DNA of 64,000 nt. It comes from Ecdyonurus torrentis (Eukaryota > Arthropoda > Insecta > Ephemeroptera > Heptageniidae). The position numbers and the translations under genes are program-made. Position 1 is the first letter of the stretch; every line of letters begins with the position of its first letter. The DNA lies in the NCBI GenBank assembly GCA_949318235.1, contig OX439129.1, positions 29,202,339-29,266,338 on the forward strand. The letters are read 5' to 3'. Below the pieces are notes generated by a model, which saw only the letters and a program-made list of their open reading frames with translations, had not been told where the DNA came from and ran no database searches. This document shows, one piece after another, positions 28,565-44,666 of this stretch.

Positions 28565-29533
28565 TACAGTGTACATATTTAATATAATAACTGATTACAT
28601 ACAGAATGAATAGTTTATTTGTTTGTATTTTAATTTTTGTAATTCATTAAATTTTTATGGTATTTATATTTAGGAGGAAAAAAAAGTTTAAAAAAATGTA
28701 TAAATTTTTAATTTTTCAATGCAATATTAATGTGCAAGAATGTTAAGTAAATATTAGGGAGACTTTTAAAATGAGTATATTTATTTCTCTTCAGGCATGG
28801 TAAAAATATAATTTATTATTATTTTGCCAAGAGATTTTGATAATAAACACAACTCTTCAGGCAGTATTATAAAACAATAGAAATGCTTCACATTTTTAAA
28901 GAGAAAATAAGAAAAATCATATATTTTAGGATTCTATTGTTTTCAAGCGTAATTATTTACGATGCATAAAAAAAAATATTTAAAATATAAAATTTTCATT
29001 AGGATTTCTTAAAATAGAACGTTGTGCTCATATTTACGTATTAGAACAATCATTGAAATCAATTATATTTCTATATTATATAATAATATTAAGTCAAACA
29101 AAAATTAATTTAAAAAATAATTAAGATAATTTATCATTATTTGTCATAGCAAAATTGTTCGTAGTTATGATAAAACAAATGTATACACTTAAGGGGAAAA
29201 AAAAAGGTCTTTATATTTAAAGTACGTAATTTACAAAACTTTAACATTTTAAATTTATCGTTTTCAAAGCGAATAAAAATAACAACAACAACAAAAGCTT
29301 TTTGGATAAATATATATTATATACATTTTTTTTTATTATTATTATAAGACTAGCGTGTTTTATTTTGTTAAAGAAGAAATAATTTCTACTACGTTTAGTT
29401 TATTAAAGTAAATCTATTATTCAAACTTTAATAATTTTAATTTTGCATAGTTTTTTGATGTCTATAAAAGTAATAGTTATAAGCTGGGATGCTCAGTAAA
29501 ATATTTATAAAACGAGTAATAATTATTATTTAT

Positions 29534-29535
<2 letters not shown>

Positions 29536-29585
<50 letters not shown>
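29536..29585. repeat. (GA)n microsatellite, 50 bp
   Basis: An uninterrupted GA run. Confidence 0.96.
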
Positions 29586-29588
<3 letters not shown>

Positions 29589-31415
29589 TTAATTTTTGCT
29601 CGCGTGTTTTTGAGATAAAGAAAGAAAGAGATTTAGTAAGCTTTACAAAGTCATAATATACAGGACAATGCAAGAGAAAAGGGTTGAGAGAAGCTTATTG
29701 TAGAAGTGTACATACAGTACATATAGAAAATATAACAACATGACATCCTCTTTCCTCTCATAATAATCTTTACTTTTCGCACAACAAGACAAACAACACA
29801 CATAAGATGAACTCAAAAACCATGCAGAGATCATGACGTAAAATTTTACCCCCTCATTTGTTTACTGATAAACTTTATAACAATAGTATATACCGTACGA
29901 GATATTTATGTAAAAGTAAGAGAAATGATGGTAATAAATATGAAAGCTTTAAAGCTAAATTTACATTTTGTTTGTTTTTTTAATACTTTTTTTTTTAGCT
30001 GTTATTCGTAGTGTCAAATTTGGTAATTTAATCTCTTTGTGAATATTTCTTTAAATAATTATTATGTTGTTTTAGAAAATGAGATTTTTTTTATTCCCTT
30101 TTTTTTTCCTCTTACAGTCAGCTTATAAAGTGTAATCATGTAAATCCACCTTAAAAAAAAATTATTATAGTTTTTTTTTACGTTATTAAAAAAAAAAAGT
30201 AAAATTGTGACAAAAGTGTTTAAATATGACAAAAACATAAACAGAACAAATATTATATAAGAAAATGCTTTTATAACATTAAATAATAAAATACATCAGA
30301 TATATTATAATATAAACATTCGTAAAAGAGGAGTTTTGTTATGTAAATTTAGTACATTCGTAAAGAATATTAGAATAAATGGAATAAATTAAATTTATTT
30401 ATGTCACATATAAAACATTATATATATGCAAAAATATTATTTCATATATTATGAAGTGGAAGAAGAAGAAGATCGAGTATATTTGCGCAATTTTTAGCAT
30501 GTATTTTTTCATGATATTATAAAGTAATTTTCATATATATAAAGATGCGATTAAGATTATTGTATAGTCATATAATATGAGCTAAATAGTATAAAATGCT
30601 TTTAAGAAAATGTACACTCTTAAAATTAAAACTGCATTATTTTAGACTGATTCCGTAGGATTTATTCAAAATCTTAAAACTACGATATAAGTATAAAGTT
30701 TTTGAAATTTGCATGTAAAAATCATGGTATATAGTTTAAGGACAGAAAAAAAATCAAGATAGTTATTTTTTTATTGTTTTATTTTATGTATTTTTAAAAA
30801 GATAATAAAAACGTATATATATATTTTTGTACATAGTTAGAAACTTTAGATGAAAATATTTAGCTTTATAGACTGCATAAATAAATTTGATTAACAAATA
30901 TTTTATCGACGCGTGCTACCACTAGAAAGAAAAGAGAGCGTATTATATATCGTGACTCCACGCTACGTTCGTTGTACGACTTGGTACGCCCAATATAAGA
31001 AAAACAAGAAGGAAAACAGAAAAAAAAAAAAAAAAAAAAAAAAAAGGAGAAGAAGAAGAAAAGAAGATGATAAAAACTTATAGAATATTCTTGTAGCTCC
31101 CATGGTGATGCACGTTACTATCATCAATGATATACAGTATTCACATGTAAACTTTCAAACCTAACAAAAAGAAAAACCACACACACACAGAACACATACA
31201 GAAAAAAATCATACAGTAATAAAAAGAAACCTTTTGATATATTATTAACAAAATTTTATAGTAAGTTTTCTTATTATTTTTTTAGTAAAACAATACATCT
31301 TTATATTATTGTTATGATAATTTTGACTATTTGCTTTTATTTTATATAAAAAGAAGTGTTTATTATTGCTAGTTAATATTATTGCAGAGTATTTTGTTTT
31401 ATTATTGCTGGAAAA

Positions 31416-31416
<1 letters not shown>

Positions 31417-31450
<34 letters not shown>

Positions 31451-31454
31451 GATA

Positions 31455-31524
<70 letters not shown>
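31417..31524. repeat. Compound (CT)n(CA)n(TA)n microsatellite
   Basis: Three dinucleotide runs in series: CT to about 31430, CA to 31450, then TA to 31524. Confidence 0.96.
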
Positions 31525-31529
<5 letters not shown>

Positions 31530-34123
31530 CCATAATACCGTATATATGTACGTAACTTATATATATGAAATAATAGAACAAAAATAATAGTGTAGGTAAT
31601 AATACTTATAATTAATAACTTTAATAATCAATATTTTAGATTTGCAATTATACACATGAAATTTGATTATATTATTTTGACAAGGAAAAATAAAAATAAA
31701 TCTATGATAAGCATTTATTTTTAGTGACTTTTACATCCAGTTAAATTTTATTGAAATAAAGCTTCATTATTAAAATAATGATAGAAAATTTATAAAATTG
31801 CTTACAGTGTGCCTTTAAGTCACTTGCAGACAACTAAAATCTAATTACTTTATTTGATCATAAAAGTCATGTATAACCAATGTTTAATAATGTGTAATAG
31901 TTAATAAAGACAAAACTTTACTCTTTGATTATAATAATAAAAAAAAAATGTAATAATATCCATTATTTAGAAGTTATCTTTTTTGATCATTTCAAAAGAG
32001 AAAATGTCAAAAATTAGCATTTTTATTTTATATAATATATGAAGTTTTATATAATAATAATGATAATGGGTATATAGCGAGAGATTCAGGTATTATTATT
32101 TCATATAAAAATGGTATCATTGTATATTATTAGCAAGGTTATATTACTACAAAACTTTTTTTTTTCTTTTCTTCAATGGTTACGTAAAGACATTAAAGTT
32201 CTATAATATAAAAACATTCCGTGCTTTTAATGTAATTTTTTTGTATGTGTATGTGTACTGTATATTACATACGATATAATGATATCGTTCTGCAGTATAG
32301 TTAGGCATAACTTGTCACAATTACATGTTCACACTTTTGCTCTTTTTTTTTTTTTTTTCAAACTTTTTATTTTAGAGCTTTTTTTTCTCTTCAATTAAAT
32401 ATAATTATTATACGTTAAGTTTTTTAAGTGTAAAAAACATGTACAGTATTAAAATAGCGTATATTATTTTTTTTATCATCATTTTTAAATGAACTAAAAA
32501 TTTATAAATTTTCCTTTAGTTCAATGTGAATTAAAGTGTTCAACAATGTATTTCAAAAGCGTCATCTTTTTTTTTTTTTTTTTTTTTTTTAAACAAACGT
32601 GTTAGTATCAACTTAAAATATTTTGAAATAAATTTAAACTTTATTCTATTGTCAAGTATTCTGTTCCAATAAAAAAGTTTTTTTTTCATACAATTTAATA
32701 TATATTTATTTTAAATTTGATTTCCTTTTTCCTATTTTGCACAAATTTAATGAAGTAAAACTAAATTCAATTTTAAAAGGAAATCAAGTATAAAGATAAT
32801 AGAACTAAGAAATTTCCATGTTTATATTTCATGAATATTATTATAATCAGCTATTTACACAATTCTATCATTGTTTGAGTTTTTCATGTGTATGATGAGG
32901 ACTACTTCTATTTTTATTATATCTTTATATAGAAAAAAATGACCTAATTCATATATAAAATATAAAAATTGGACACATAAAAGTTAAAGAACTTTTTTTT
33001 CCATTAATTTTTATCTTATATGACATAAAAATTGCAATCTTATCTTAAAATCAAATCAATGAATTGATCAATAATAAAAGAAATATAATATTAAACACAT
33101 ACATATAAAAAATATAAAGAGCACAGGAAATATAATAAAATTAGATTTCTTAAGTTGATAATATTCATAGAAATCATGAAATTATTTAAAAACTAAAAGA
33201 TGATGATAAGTTATGCTTGTAAAAATGTAATTTTGTATTTAAAAATGAAGTACTTTGACGGTACTAATCTTTAACAACATTTTTTTAGAGTAATTTACAG
33301 AGACAATGTTTGAGAATAATTTAACTCCCTAATTTAACATAGTATATTGTATCATCTATTATAGTTTTATTTTATATAGTATATATTAATACTATTTAGA
33401 ATTTTATGGATATAAATGCATTAAATATAAATTTACAATTATAATGAGTCATAAAATTTTAATGTTTAAATCTGATTAATTATAATTTTCCATTATAAAT
33501 ACTTAACAAAATTATAACCCGTTTTATATATTTAATAGATATTACATTATGTAAATTAACTACATAATATTATAAAAGGTATAACAATAATATATAGTAC
33601 AAAAATTTATAATTTATATAAGAGAGACGAAAAATAAGTCACTATTTTAAGTGTTATTTTTATTGAAGTCTCGTAAATGTAATTATATTTTCATTTTCTA
33701 TTTTATATTGGCAATATATGGATGTTTCAATTAGTCCTACTGACATATTAGCTTTCATGATAGACTACAAGCTAAAAGGAAATTAAACAAGAAGTGGAGG
33801 GTAAAAAAAAAAGGGGTGTGAAAATATAAAGAGAAAAAGGAGGTGTGTGTAGGGTGTTGGGGTGAATACCCAAGATGATTAAAATGTAAAGGTATAATTG
33901 AGATTGCTTACACTTCAGCTATATTATAACTAATATGCGGGCAATTTAATGAGCTATCAATGGACTTTGATATATTATGTTGATTATAACTAACGTGTAT
34001 ATTATGCAATATTTATGACAAGGAACAAAAGGATCAACGATGTTTTATCAGTAACGTAAGTACATAATACTATTATATAAAGAGAAGTTTCATGTAATAC
34101 ACATACTGATGAAAGATAGTGGC

Positions 34124-34250
<127 letters not shown>

Positions 34251-36564
34251 CGATAAATCTATACATCAGTTACATCACACCACATGAAAGAGAGATAATA
34301 TCTTTGTGTGCGATGTATTGTTGATAATATTTACAAAAGTTATTTATATTTAATAAATTTATTTTATTTATAATATAAAAAAAAGTATTTAAAATAAATC
34401 TATATTTAATATAAGAAAAGAATATGATTTAATATTACATATCACATAAAAATATATATCTAGATCATCATACAAAACCAATATAAAATCCTATAGAGAA
34501 TAAAGACACTTTTTTTTTATATCTCTTACATGTAAAACCTTATAATATTATATAAAAAAGATTTTTAGAAAAGAAGATTTAAACTTTTGAAGCAAATACG
34601 ATGAGTAGGTAGAAAACGTTTAAAATTGATGTTACATGCAGATACTGCAACTTTTAGTATAATCAAATAGTTTCTATATAATGTTACATGACATTCCTAT
34701 CCTTGTAACATTCAAATAATAATATATTATAATATCATCTATGTTTTCAAATAGATTTAAACTGAAATTTTATTACCTCTGTTTTACAATTTTAGAATTC
34801 AAGGTATTATTGAAAAAAATATATATATGTATGTAATTTAATTTACATATTTTTCTATTTTAGTAACTAAAATTAAATAATATCAATAAAAAATAATGTT
34901 GATAACCTTTTTTTAAGCTTTTAAAATGCTTTTATATAATTCCTTTAAAATACTGAAATAATATTCGAATAATTGAAACTTGTTGAAGTTTATATACATA
35001 ACCCTTGTTGAAGTCACTATTACATCATTCTGCTATGTATATATTTAAAAAAACAAAGTATGACTCAAAATCCTTAAAATTTACGTTATTCCTATGTGAG
35101 ACATAAAAGTAAGAAAATGCGTATAATAAATACGGAAATTTCATTTACACTTCCATTTATGACACACCCACAAGCTAAATGATTAACCATTTTATAGTTT
35201 ATTTTACTCATCCAATACCCTATAAATATAGTAATAGTAGAATAGTATTCAAGCATATAGCATCTTTTCACTCATGTGGTATGGCACAATTCCCAATAGA
35301 TTTTTCGGTACCTCCCTTTTTTTTTAATAAGTGTTGCATTATTATATATTAGAAGATGAAAGTAAAGTACGCCCTTCTCTTCTTCTATCTCTTTCTATCT
35401 CTGATAATGACTGTTATAGATTGCTCCCCCTTCTTATTTTATTCTATAATATGCTATATGCTAGTATAGACAAACCCTCATCATGTTATGCTTTCGCACC
35501 CTCTCTTGATTTGCTCTCAATATGACAAAGATATAATACCCTACACAGTAAAGTTGTATTCATTCGACTATACACTCTCCCTTTTCTCATTTTCAATTGT
35601 TTTTACTTGATTTTACTCATCACATCTGGCATCAAAAAGCCATAATAATATACTTTAACCCTTCGTGTGGTCAAGTATATTATAATAGTATTTCATAGTT
35701 AGTTAGTTAGTTTGTATTATTATTGCAAAGAGTGTAAAAATTTGATTTACTGCATGCAGATGAAAATCTCAAAGGAAAATAATATAAAATAATATTTCAT
35801 ATAAGATTAAATAAAAATTCATTAATACTAACTCACTCACTACTATGCAGTAAAGTCTTATGAAATATTAAATGAGAGTAATTTTTAAATGTCTGTTATA
35901 TGTAAAACCATACATTAATTATTTTCTAGTGCAAAGAAAATATATTTTAATATTATATGCAATGTTTTTTTTTTTTTTTAACTTAACACATACAGACACG
36001 TCATAAAAGTAATATATTGCATTTCTCAGAATTAAAAAAATAGCATACAATAAACTTTTAATGTTGTTAAAGAATAACAAAACTTTATAAAAATTTCTAT
36101 TAGTAACTATAAAACATACAATAAAAAACAAATATTATCAAAATACAAACTATTGTGATTGGCTAAATTTAGAACAAACTTTGATTGCGAACTGAATACT
36201 AATGTATAGTAGAATAAAGCGAGCTACTTTCATTATAAATTTACTACTACAATTATTCCAAACATGTCACTTTGATTAGTAATTTTGCCTTAACTTGACG
36301 TCATATTTATAACTCATATCTTCTTCTTTAAGTTAATTAAAGAGTAGTGAAAACAACGAGAATCTTAAATCTTATTAAGTAATAATGAGAAATGTAACGA
36401 GGCATTGCTTAGGGGATCAGTAACTGTTTATGTATGTGTGTGTATTGTATATATTATATATGTATGTGTTCAGTGTACAGTACTGTACGTGTGGTGTACA
36501 TAAATACAAGATCATTTAAGTCTTATCTCAAGCTATGCAAGTCTCTCTGTCTCTTTGTCTCTCT

Positions 36565-36679
36565 GTCTCTGTCTCTGTCTCTGTCTCTGTCTCTGTCTCT
36601 GTCTCTGTCTCTGTCTCTGTCTCTGTCTCTGTCTCTGTCTCTGTCTCTGTCTCTGTCTCTGTCTCTGTCTCTGTCTCTG

Positions 36680-36702
<23 letters not shown>
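36565..36702. repeat. Hexanucleotide microsatellite (GTCTCT)~23
   Basis: About 23 uninterrupted copies of GTCTCT run to 36702, flanked by degenerate CT-rich sequence (36541-36564 and 36703-36725). All frames translate as dipeptide repeats (LS/VS, CL, QR), so the apparent open frames are not genes. Confidence 0.95.
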
Positions 36703-36712
<10 letters not shown>

Positions 36713-37367
36713 ATTTCTCTCTGTCTTAAATTGGTACCCGCAAGCTAGAGTAGCAAAAACCTCTTTCTCTTTCTCTAGTGGCAGTAAACGAGCATTACGT
36801 TCCAGGTATATGCATGTGGTCACGAGTCAGAAGAAAACCCACCAACTTAAGGGCAAGAAGGAAGTAAAAAAAAATTACATGCGTATATATATATATATAT
36901 ATATATATAGCCAAGTAAAAAGTTAAAGTATTTATCATCCTTTTATGTAGCTTACTGTCTTAGCCTTGTTAGACTTGCTTTATATTTAGTCTTAAAAGAA
37001 AATTAAGAAGATGTAAATTTTTTTTAAATATTTAAAAAAAATTATAATAAATTTTTACTTGAATTAGTTTATTGGTATGCAAATATAATAAATTTATTGT
37101 ACAATAATACTAAACAAAAAACATGAGCTTAAATTTAGCTCACCTAATTAAGAATTATGGTTACAATTTTTTTAGTTTGCACAAATAAAAAAAAAGGTCC
37201 ATAAACAAATAAAAATATGGAAAGAAAATTTATGTATAACCAACATAATATAAATAACAAAAGACACAATCTTCAAAGAATTTCAGAGAAAAGATAAACA
37301 AAGAAAATAACAAAAATTAGTTAAAATAATTTTGTATATATTCTTACACAAACTCAACTCAACCATA

Positions 37368-37470
<103 letters not shown>

Positions 37471-38702
37471 TCAGCTCCTTAATTGCTTTGCTCTTTTGTA
37501 TTTTCACATATATACAAGATTTTATTCTCATTGGAATTGTATAGAGAAAATTATTAACAATGAAAATTAGTAAAAGAAAAGACTATATTATACGTATAAT
37601 ATAAGTAGTTGTCTTGTTAACTAAAATTTCTTTAATCCTTTTTATTGTTCTTTCTAATGAACTTGTACTTTAAATACTAATTTAATATAATATTTAAATT
37701 AATGAATAAGTGATGATAACACATTAATCTTTTAAAATAAAGTTCTCTTTTTTTTTAGTCGTTGTAGAACAATCATCACATGCAAGTTTAAAATTATAGC
37801 TTTTAAGATTCTTTAAGACACAGGATATAAAAGTTGTCAGTTACTCTCTCTTTCTTTCTTCTTTTTTTTTCTATACTACATCTTCTTCAGTTTTAGTATG
37901 GCATAGTTGCTCACAGTACCATTAATTTTGATAGTGTTTTGTTATAATGAATGTCATTATCTCTGTAAGTTTTTTTTCTCTAGTGTCTTGAAAAAAAAAG
38001 TAGATAGGTTAACTTAATGAATAATGTTATTTTATTTGAAGAAAACGATTTATAAATTTTCAGTTAAGTAGCTAAAAGTATCTTACAAACTTAAATTGAA
38101 AATAATAATAATTTTCAATTTTTTATGTGTTTAATATTCTTTACAATGTCTGTAAAATTATTCAAAAGTTTTTGCAAAAATATGAGTAGATGATCAATAC
38201 TTTAGTATTAACCCTTTACAAGAAAAATAAGGAAAATAAATTTACGTAACAAAAAAATAGTTTTAAAGTTTAAACTAAACCTATGGCTAATTTTAGTGTG
38301 GGTTACTATGCATAAGATAATAGAATAAAGGTCATGTTAATTTAAGTTCAAAATCTGAACAAGCTGGACTTCTGATTAGTCCCTTTAAACTAAAATGGAA
38401 TTTATTATAACACGTAATTTAAGTATTACATGAAAGAAAAATTGTAAATATTTAAATATTTTATTATGTACACTTGTACAGCCATGTGAAAGTATAATAT
38501 CAATAACATAATGAATTTTGATCTCTACAAAAATGAACTAATCTAAAAATGGAATAAAAATAAACAATCATTTCTTTAGTATATCAACATCGATTAAAAA
38601 AAAATACAAACATTGAATAACAATTTTAAATGAATATACGCAGTTACAGATTTTTGTCAGGTTTTAACGAGCTAGTTAATAGTAGTGATTCAAATATACG
38701 AT

Positions 38703-38704
<2 letters not shown>

Positions 38705-38745
<41 letters not shown>
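38705..38745. repeat. Poly(A) tract, 41 bp
   Basis: The longest uninterrupted A run in the window. No coding-like sequence precedes it on the plus strand. Confidence 0.96.
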
Positions 38746-38748
<3 letters not shown>

Positions 38749-39297
38749 TATTACATAGTTTGTTAAATCAATATTGAATATAATATTTTTTTTTTCCATT
38801 CCAACCTTTTTAACTTGTTATAGCATCAAAATATTAGTAGTCAGTTACAGCTACATAATTTTTTAAAATGTATTAATTCAATTATATATTTTTTAAAATA
38901 AAAATTATATTTTTAATTAAATGACAAAATTTATAAAATGTACACAGAATTACATTTTATAAATAAATAATTCTGTTTATATATATGTATATATATATGT
39001 ATAATATATATATATAAAGTGTAGTAGAAAGGTTTGTTTTATACTACGAGCCTTGAAGCCTTATGTTACTTTTTGAAACAAACTATCGTCAACTTGTAAT
39101 TAGGTTTTAGTTAGTTAGTTAGTTGTATCGGTCATTTTGTTATAATATACTTTGTTTTATGTAGTTTTAAACTTCAATAGAATTATAAAAAAAGTACATA
39201 AGGTCTATTTTGGTAAAGTATAATATAACATTTTTTTTATGTTGTATTTTAACATAAAGTTCATAATATGTTATGTAATAGTTGTCACGGCTGTATG

Positions 39298-39300
<3 letters not shown>

Positions 39301-39346
<46 letters not shown>
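39301..39346. repeat. (CT)n microsatellite, 46 bp
   Basis: An uninterrupted CT run. Confidence 0.96.
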
Positions 39347-39351
<5 letters not shown>

Positions 39352-40172
39352 TCAAACCACATCATCCCTCTTTCTTTCAACATACTCTCCACATATAAAC
39401 TACTATAATATGCCTGACTGTCCACTACACTTGTAAACAATTAATTTTATAGTCATGATATATTTAAACTCTGTAAAGTACAACAAAAAGAAAAAAATAA
39501 ATCCTGATTTATTTTATTTAAAAAATTAAATCCGGTAATTTTTTTCCCTCCACAACTAAAAGTTTCTGATTGTATTGCTAACAACCTTTTAAGTAAAGAT
39601 AATAAATAAATAAAAAACTTAGAAAAATAATTATTTACTGTGTGAGTTTTAAATTATCCTGTAGTATTTATCTCTATTATATATACGTTATCCAGTGAGT
39701 AATTAAAATATAAATAATGAATTTTTAGATAATGTGTGCCTACTTTTGAAGAATTAAAACTAAAATTAGTACAGAAATGAGGCAGAGGGAGTGATAGTAT
39801 AGAGTTTAGAGAGAAAGAGAGAGAGAGAGGGAGAGAGAAAGAGAGCGAGAGAGAGAGAGAGAGTTAGCATTTATTACAAGTATTGATATTTTTAAAATTA
39901 AAATATAGCGCACATTATAAATACCGCATACTGTGTTTAGAAAAGTATTTTATGTAGTAATATTCTATAAGTAACGTAATTTATTATTATCAAGTAGTTC
40001 AGCATATTTTCATAATTATATTTAGAAATATTTTACAACCAAATTTCTATATATAGTAAAATATTTTAATATTTGATAAATATTACGAATGATTTCAAAC
40101 ATGTAAAGTTGGTTTAAATTAAATTAATCTAAAAAGCACTTAAGAACCGAAAATACGAATAAGTTTGAGATG

Positions 40173-40209
<37 letters not shown>

Positions 40210-40874
40210 CACTTCATATATTTATATATATTTATATTCTGTCTTAAACAGAGAGAAAAGTTAAGAACGTAATTATAATGACAGACGTGATGTAATATAT
40301 AGGGCTTAATTAATTAAAAAGATTGGAAATAAACACTACAGTACGATCAATTTAGGCGTTATAAATTTTATGTATATTATAATAAACTCATCGAAATATT
40401 TTGAAAGCAAAAATTAAGCATGCTATTCGAATATGAACGATTAAACTACATTTTAAAATCAGTGAACTAAATACCAAATTATTGGTGCATGATTATTTGA
40501 ATCTTCATTCGCTAAATTTAGCTTTATTAAGTTTAATGAAGTATTAGTATAAACACAAATATTTTTAAAACCATCAACATTAAACAATTAAGGTAGCCAA
40601 AATATGTATTAGATTTAAAAGTGAAAAACAGGAAGGAAAAAAAAAAAAAAAAAAAAAAGAAAAAAAAAGTAAAGTAAAGTAAAGTAAAGTGGTTAATCAA
40701 GTTTAACGTTATCATTCTTTCTTAGTTGTGTTTGTGATGAAAAATACACATTGACATTATAAGACAATAAAGAGAAAAATAATAATACATTTATGGAGGA
40801 CAGGAGGAAGATAAAAAGAGTAGGGAAGGATGACAATGATAGTTAAAGACTGGCATATATGGGGTTGTAAGAAC

Positions 40875-41196
<322 letters not shown>

Positions 41197-42699
41197 GCCA
41201 AACTTCCTTCCACTCATACCCCCTTCTTTTTATTTTATTTTACCACCCACATCCACTCTATAACATTTTTAAATTCTCTTTGTAACATTTTCTTTTTAAA
41301 CTTCAAAAAAGTATGCAGAATTATCCATAAAAATGTAAATATAAATTATTTTTTAATATCAAACTAGAGTTATGTAAATTATTTTCTTTTATATTTTCAA
41401 TTTTAAAAGATTCTCATTATATTATATTGAAAAAAAAATCTTCTCTTAGGAATATAATTCTATAAAAATATAAATTCTATATAAATATAATCTAAAATTA
41501 AATAATAGTAGCAGTTATGGATTACTAATTAAAATTCAGAAGAAAAAAAAATGAGACCAAATTTATGAAAAAAAAAAATTACTTTTTGTATTACTAGTCC
41601 ATACTATAAAAGAAAAAATAAATGAACTAAAACAAATTTTATATGAGAGTAAACAAAAATAATATGAAGCATAATTTGTTAGTTTTGTGAAGAGCAAAAT
41701 ATATACTGTAATCAAAAATAAAAGTTGTTGACAACAAGAAATGAAAAAGCAAACAGTAAAAATACTTCTCTCTCTCTTTCCCTCTCTCTCTCTCTTTCAT
41801 TTCCCCAGCCAGGTAATTACCTTGAATGACAAATATTTTCTCTTTATGAGCAAGAAAATGAATGCGTCTCTAAAAAAAGTTGTATACAGTACAGTAGAGA
41901 AGTATATTTATAGTAGTGTTGATATGTTTGTTTGTTTATTTTAATATTACAGTTAGTAATTTAATTTTTCTCTTTATACGACGACAAAGCAAAAGTTTTC
42001 ATAATGAATATTTACATTAATAATATTTAATACATTTTAAAAGTCAATTAAAATAGGGGGGAAAAAAGTGAAAATATAAACAAATATGCATAAGAATAAT
42101 TCCTTTTCAATGTCAGTTTACTGCTTATATAACACGGTGTAACACGAAAGCCAAACCCTTTCAATAAGTATACATTTTAATATTTCTAAAATAAATAATT
42201 TTTTTTTTACTTTAACTAAATGTTGTTGTTGTCGTTGTTGTTGTTGTTATGAAATCCACCATGTCAGTAGGTGATATTATTTTATCTGTTCAGCCAAAGG
42301 ATTAATCTATCAATCAGTTTTCTTTCAATGTTACGTTTTGACATGACATGTAACTATTTTCAATTCCCCCCAAACACATTTACAGTTACTGTTTACATAC
42401 TTGTCATTACTACTATTTGTATGTAAGCTGTCTCTATATCAAAGCTTATCGCATGATATAAATACCAGATATTTTCACTTCGGCTAATTAGTAATCACGT
42501 TACATGAGAGTGGGTAGCATCACTAACTATGGGAATTATTTTAAATGTCACTGAAACCAAAATGTCACTTTTTTTGTATTAAATACCGCCTACAAGCTGT
42601 AAAAGACTAATTATTTACATTATAATTTATTTTATACTTTTTTTTTATAATAATTTTAAATATATAATCTTCAACGTGGTTAATTGCATTTTTTTTTCT

Positions 42700-42979
42700 T
42701 TAAAGGAATAGAACACATTGAACAAAAAAACATATCTAGTATACTAACATACCTAAATATCAACGTTAATTTGACCGGAGTCATTGATTTCTAATTTATT
42801 TTCCATTTACTATTCCACGCGCGCGGAAACAGGCAAGCTGTGACGTCATAAACATGCAGCTGACATTTTGTGAATGTAAAATAAATTAGCAATCAATGAC
42901 TCCGGCCAAATCAACGTTGATATTTAGGTATGTTAGGATACTAGACATGTTTTTTGTTCAAAATGTTCTATGCCTTTAA
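42700..42979. mobile_element. Fold-back MITE, TTAA-bounded (copy B, 280 bp)
   Basis: The left arm begins ttaaaggaatagaacacatt and the right arm, reversed, begins ttaaaggcatagaacatttt. The two arms pair over about 110 bp with roughly 90% identity and share caacgttratttgrccgg and taacatacctaaatatcaac blocks. The short centre contains a CG-alternating stretch and TGACGTCA. There is no open frame. Because TTAA is itself a palindrome, it can be the target duplication or part of the terminal repeat. TTAA targets are typical of piggyBac-type non-autonomous elements, but the termini do not prove that. Confidence 0.8.
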
Positions 42980-44381
42980 GAATACATTTTAATGAATTTA
43001 AATATTTTTATGAACCGTTCTACTTTTTTTTTTATTATTATCATACACTCCTTTTGAATAATACGCTATAAAAAATTAACATTATAATCTATAATATGTA
43101 ATTTAAAAATTATACATCTTATTTACTCTATTATAATATGTAAAACTTTTCATTATCATTACCCTTGAAGTATTTTACATAATATAAAAAAAAAGTATTA
43201 CATATAAAAGTTCAAGTAATAACATCCATTTTATAATATTTATATAAACACAAAATTTTTAAGATAAATTTAAATATTAAACTACATAAATTTGTTTAAG
43301 AAAAAAAAGATGTACTACCACATATTATTATTATATAAAAGATACCAAATGAAGTATGAAAAAAACAGTTCTTTTTAAGATTTCTATTATAGATAATACT
43401 TTTCTACTTGAAAACACGTATAATATAATATGTATACAATTTTTTTTTTGTCTTGATATCACATTCTTACATACTAAAATCCTAACTTGATCCATTCATC
43501 TGTGTAAGAAACCAACATTCCACTCATATCTTTTACCACCCTCTACCATATATTTTTTTTCGTCTTTTTCCTCTTTCAAACTGACCTTATAAATTTTTTT
43601 TTTTCTTCTTTTAAACATGAAGTTATATGGATTTTTTTTTCAATTCTCTTGTCTCATAGAAATTCCATTTCAACAATTTGGAACAAGCACATAAGTTAAT
43701 ATTTTTTTATATATTTTTCTTTCATTGCTAAGCCATTGTTAAAAATAAGAAGAAAAATACTCCTTTTTTTTCTCGTTTTAACCAACTTTAGTGACGTCAT
43801 ATCGTTTTATGTTTTGTCTTACATACGTTATTATCCCATAGGAAATATGAATAGTAAAATAATATAACTTTTGTTTCCCTCTGTCCTTTCATTTTTTATA
43901 TACTTAACAATGTTCATGCAAAAGAATAAAATATGTAACAAAAATGTAATATTATTTATGTCTCAAAAAAAAATATATAATAATAATATAACAAATCTTA
44001 AACTTTTTTTTTTCTTTTTTTTTTTTTTTGTAAATATTTTATGATATTTCATTGTATTTAAAAGATTTTATGTTTTTGTAGTAAACTGAAATTCATACAA
44101 CGTATTTATGGTTTTCAAAATATTTTGTCGTAAAAAAAAAAAAAAGAAAAGAAAAGAAGAAAAAAAAAAAAGAAGTTTTGTTTGTAAAGTGTATACAAAA
44201 AAAAAAAAAAGGAATTATTTCTTTTGGTTTAAGGCTTGTACATAAATATTTTAGTATATTGATATAACAAAGTGGTTATGACCAAACAAAACTATATTGT
44301 AAAAATGTCTCTGTTTCCAAATTATGGGGTTACTGAACTAGTACATAGATTTTATGTCAATTAATTTTATTTATATATTTT

Positions 44382-44423
<42 letters not shown>

Positions 44424-44618
44424 ATTCAAAACATGAATCTACAGTTCCCATCATTATAATTATATATTATACCGCGTAAAAGCGTAAAAAGATTTAGTCG
44501 ACACTCATTAGGCCAATTTGTTTGAGACTATTACCTAGGTTTAGCTTACGTGATTAGCTTGCACAAAAAAAACCTAATAATATCTCTCTATCTCTTTCAT
44601 TGCTTTTCCGCTTTAAGG

Positions 44619-44621
<3 letters not shown>

Positions 44622-44659
<38 letters not shown>
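44622..44659. repeat. Poly(A) tract, 38 bp
   Basis: An uninterrupted A run. Confidence 0.96.
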
Positions 44660-44666
<7 letters not shown>

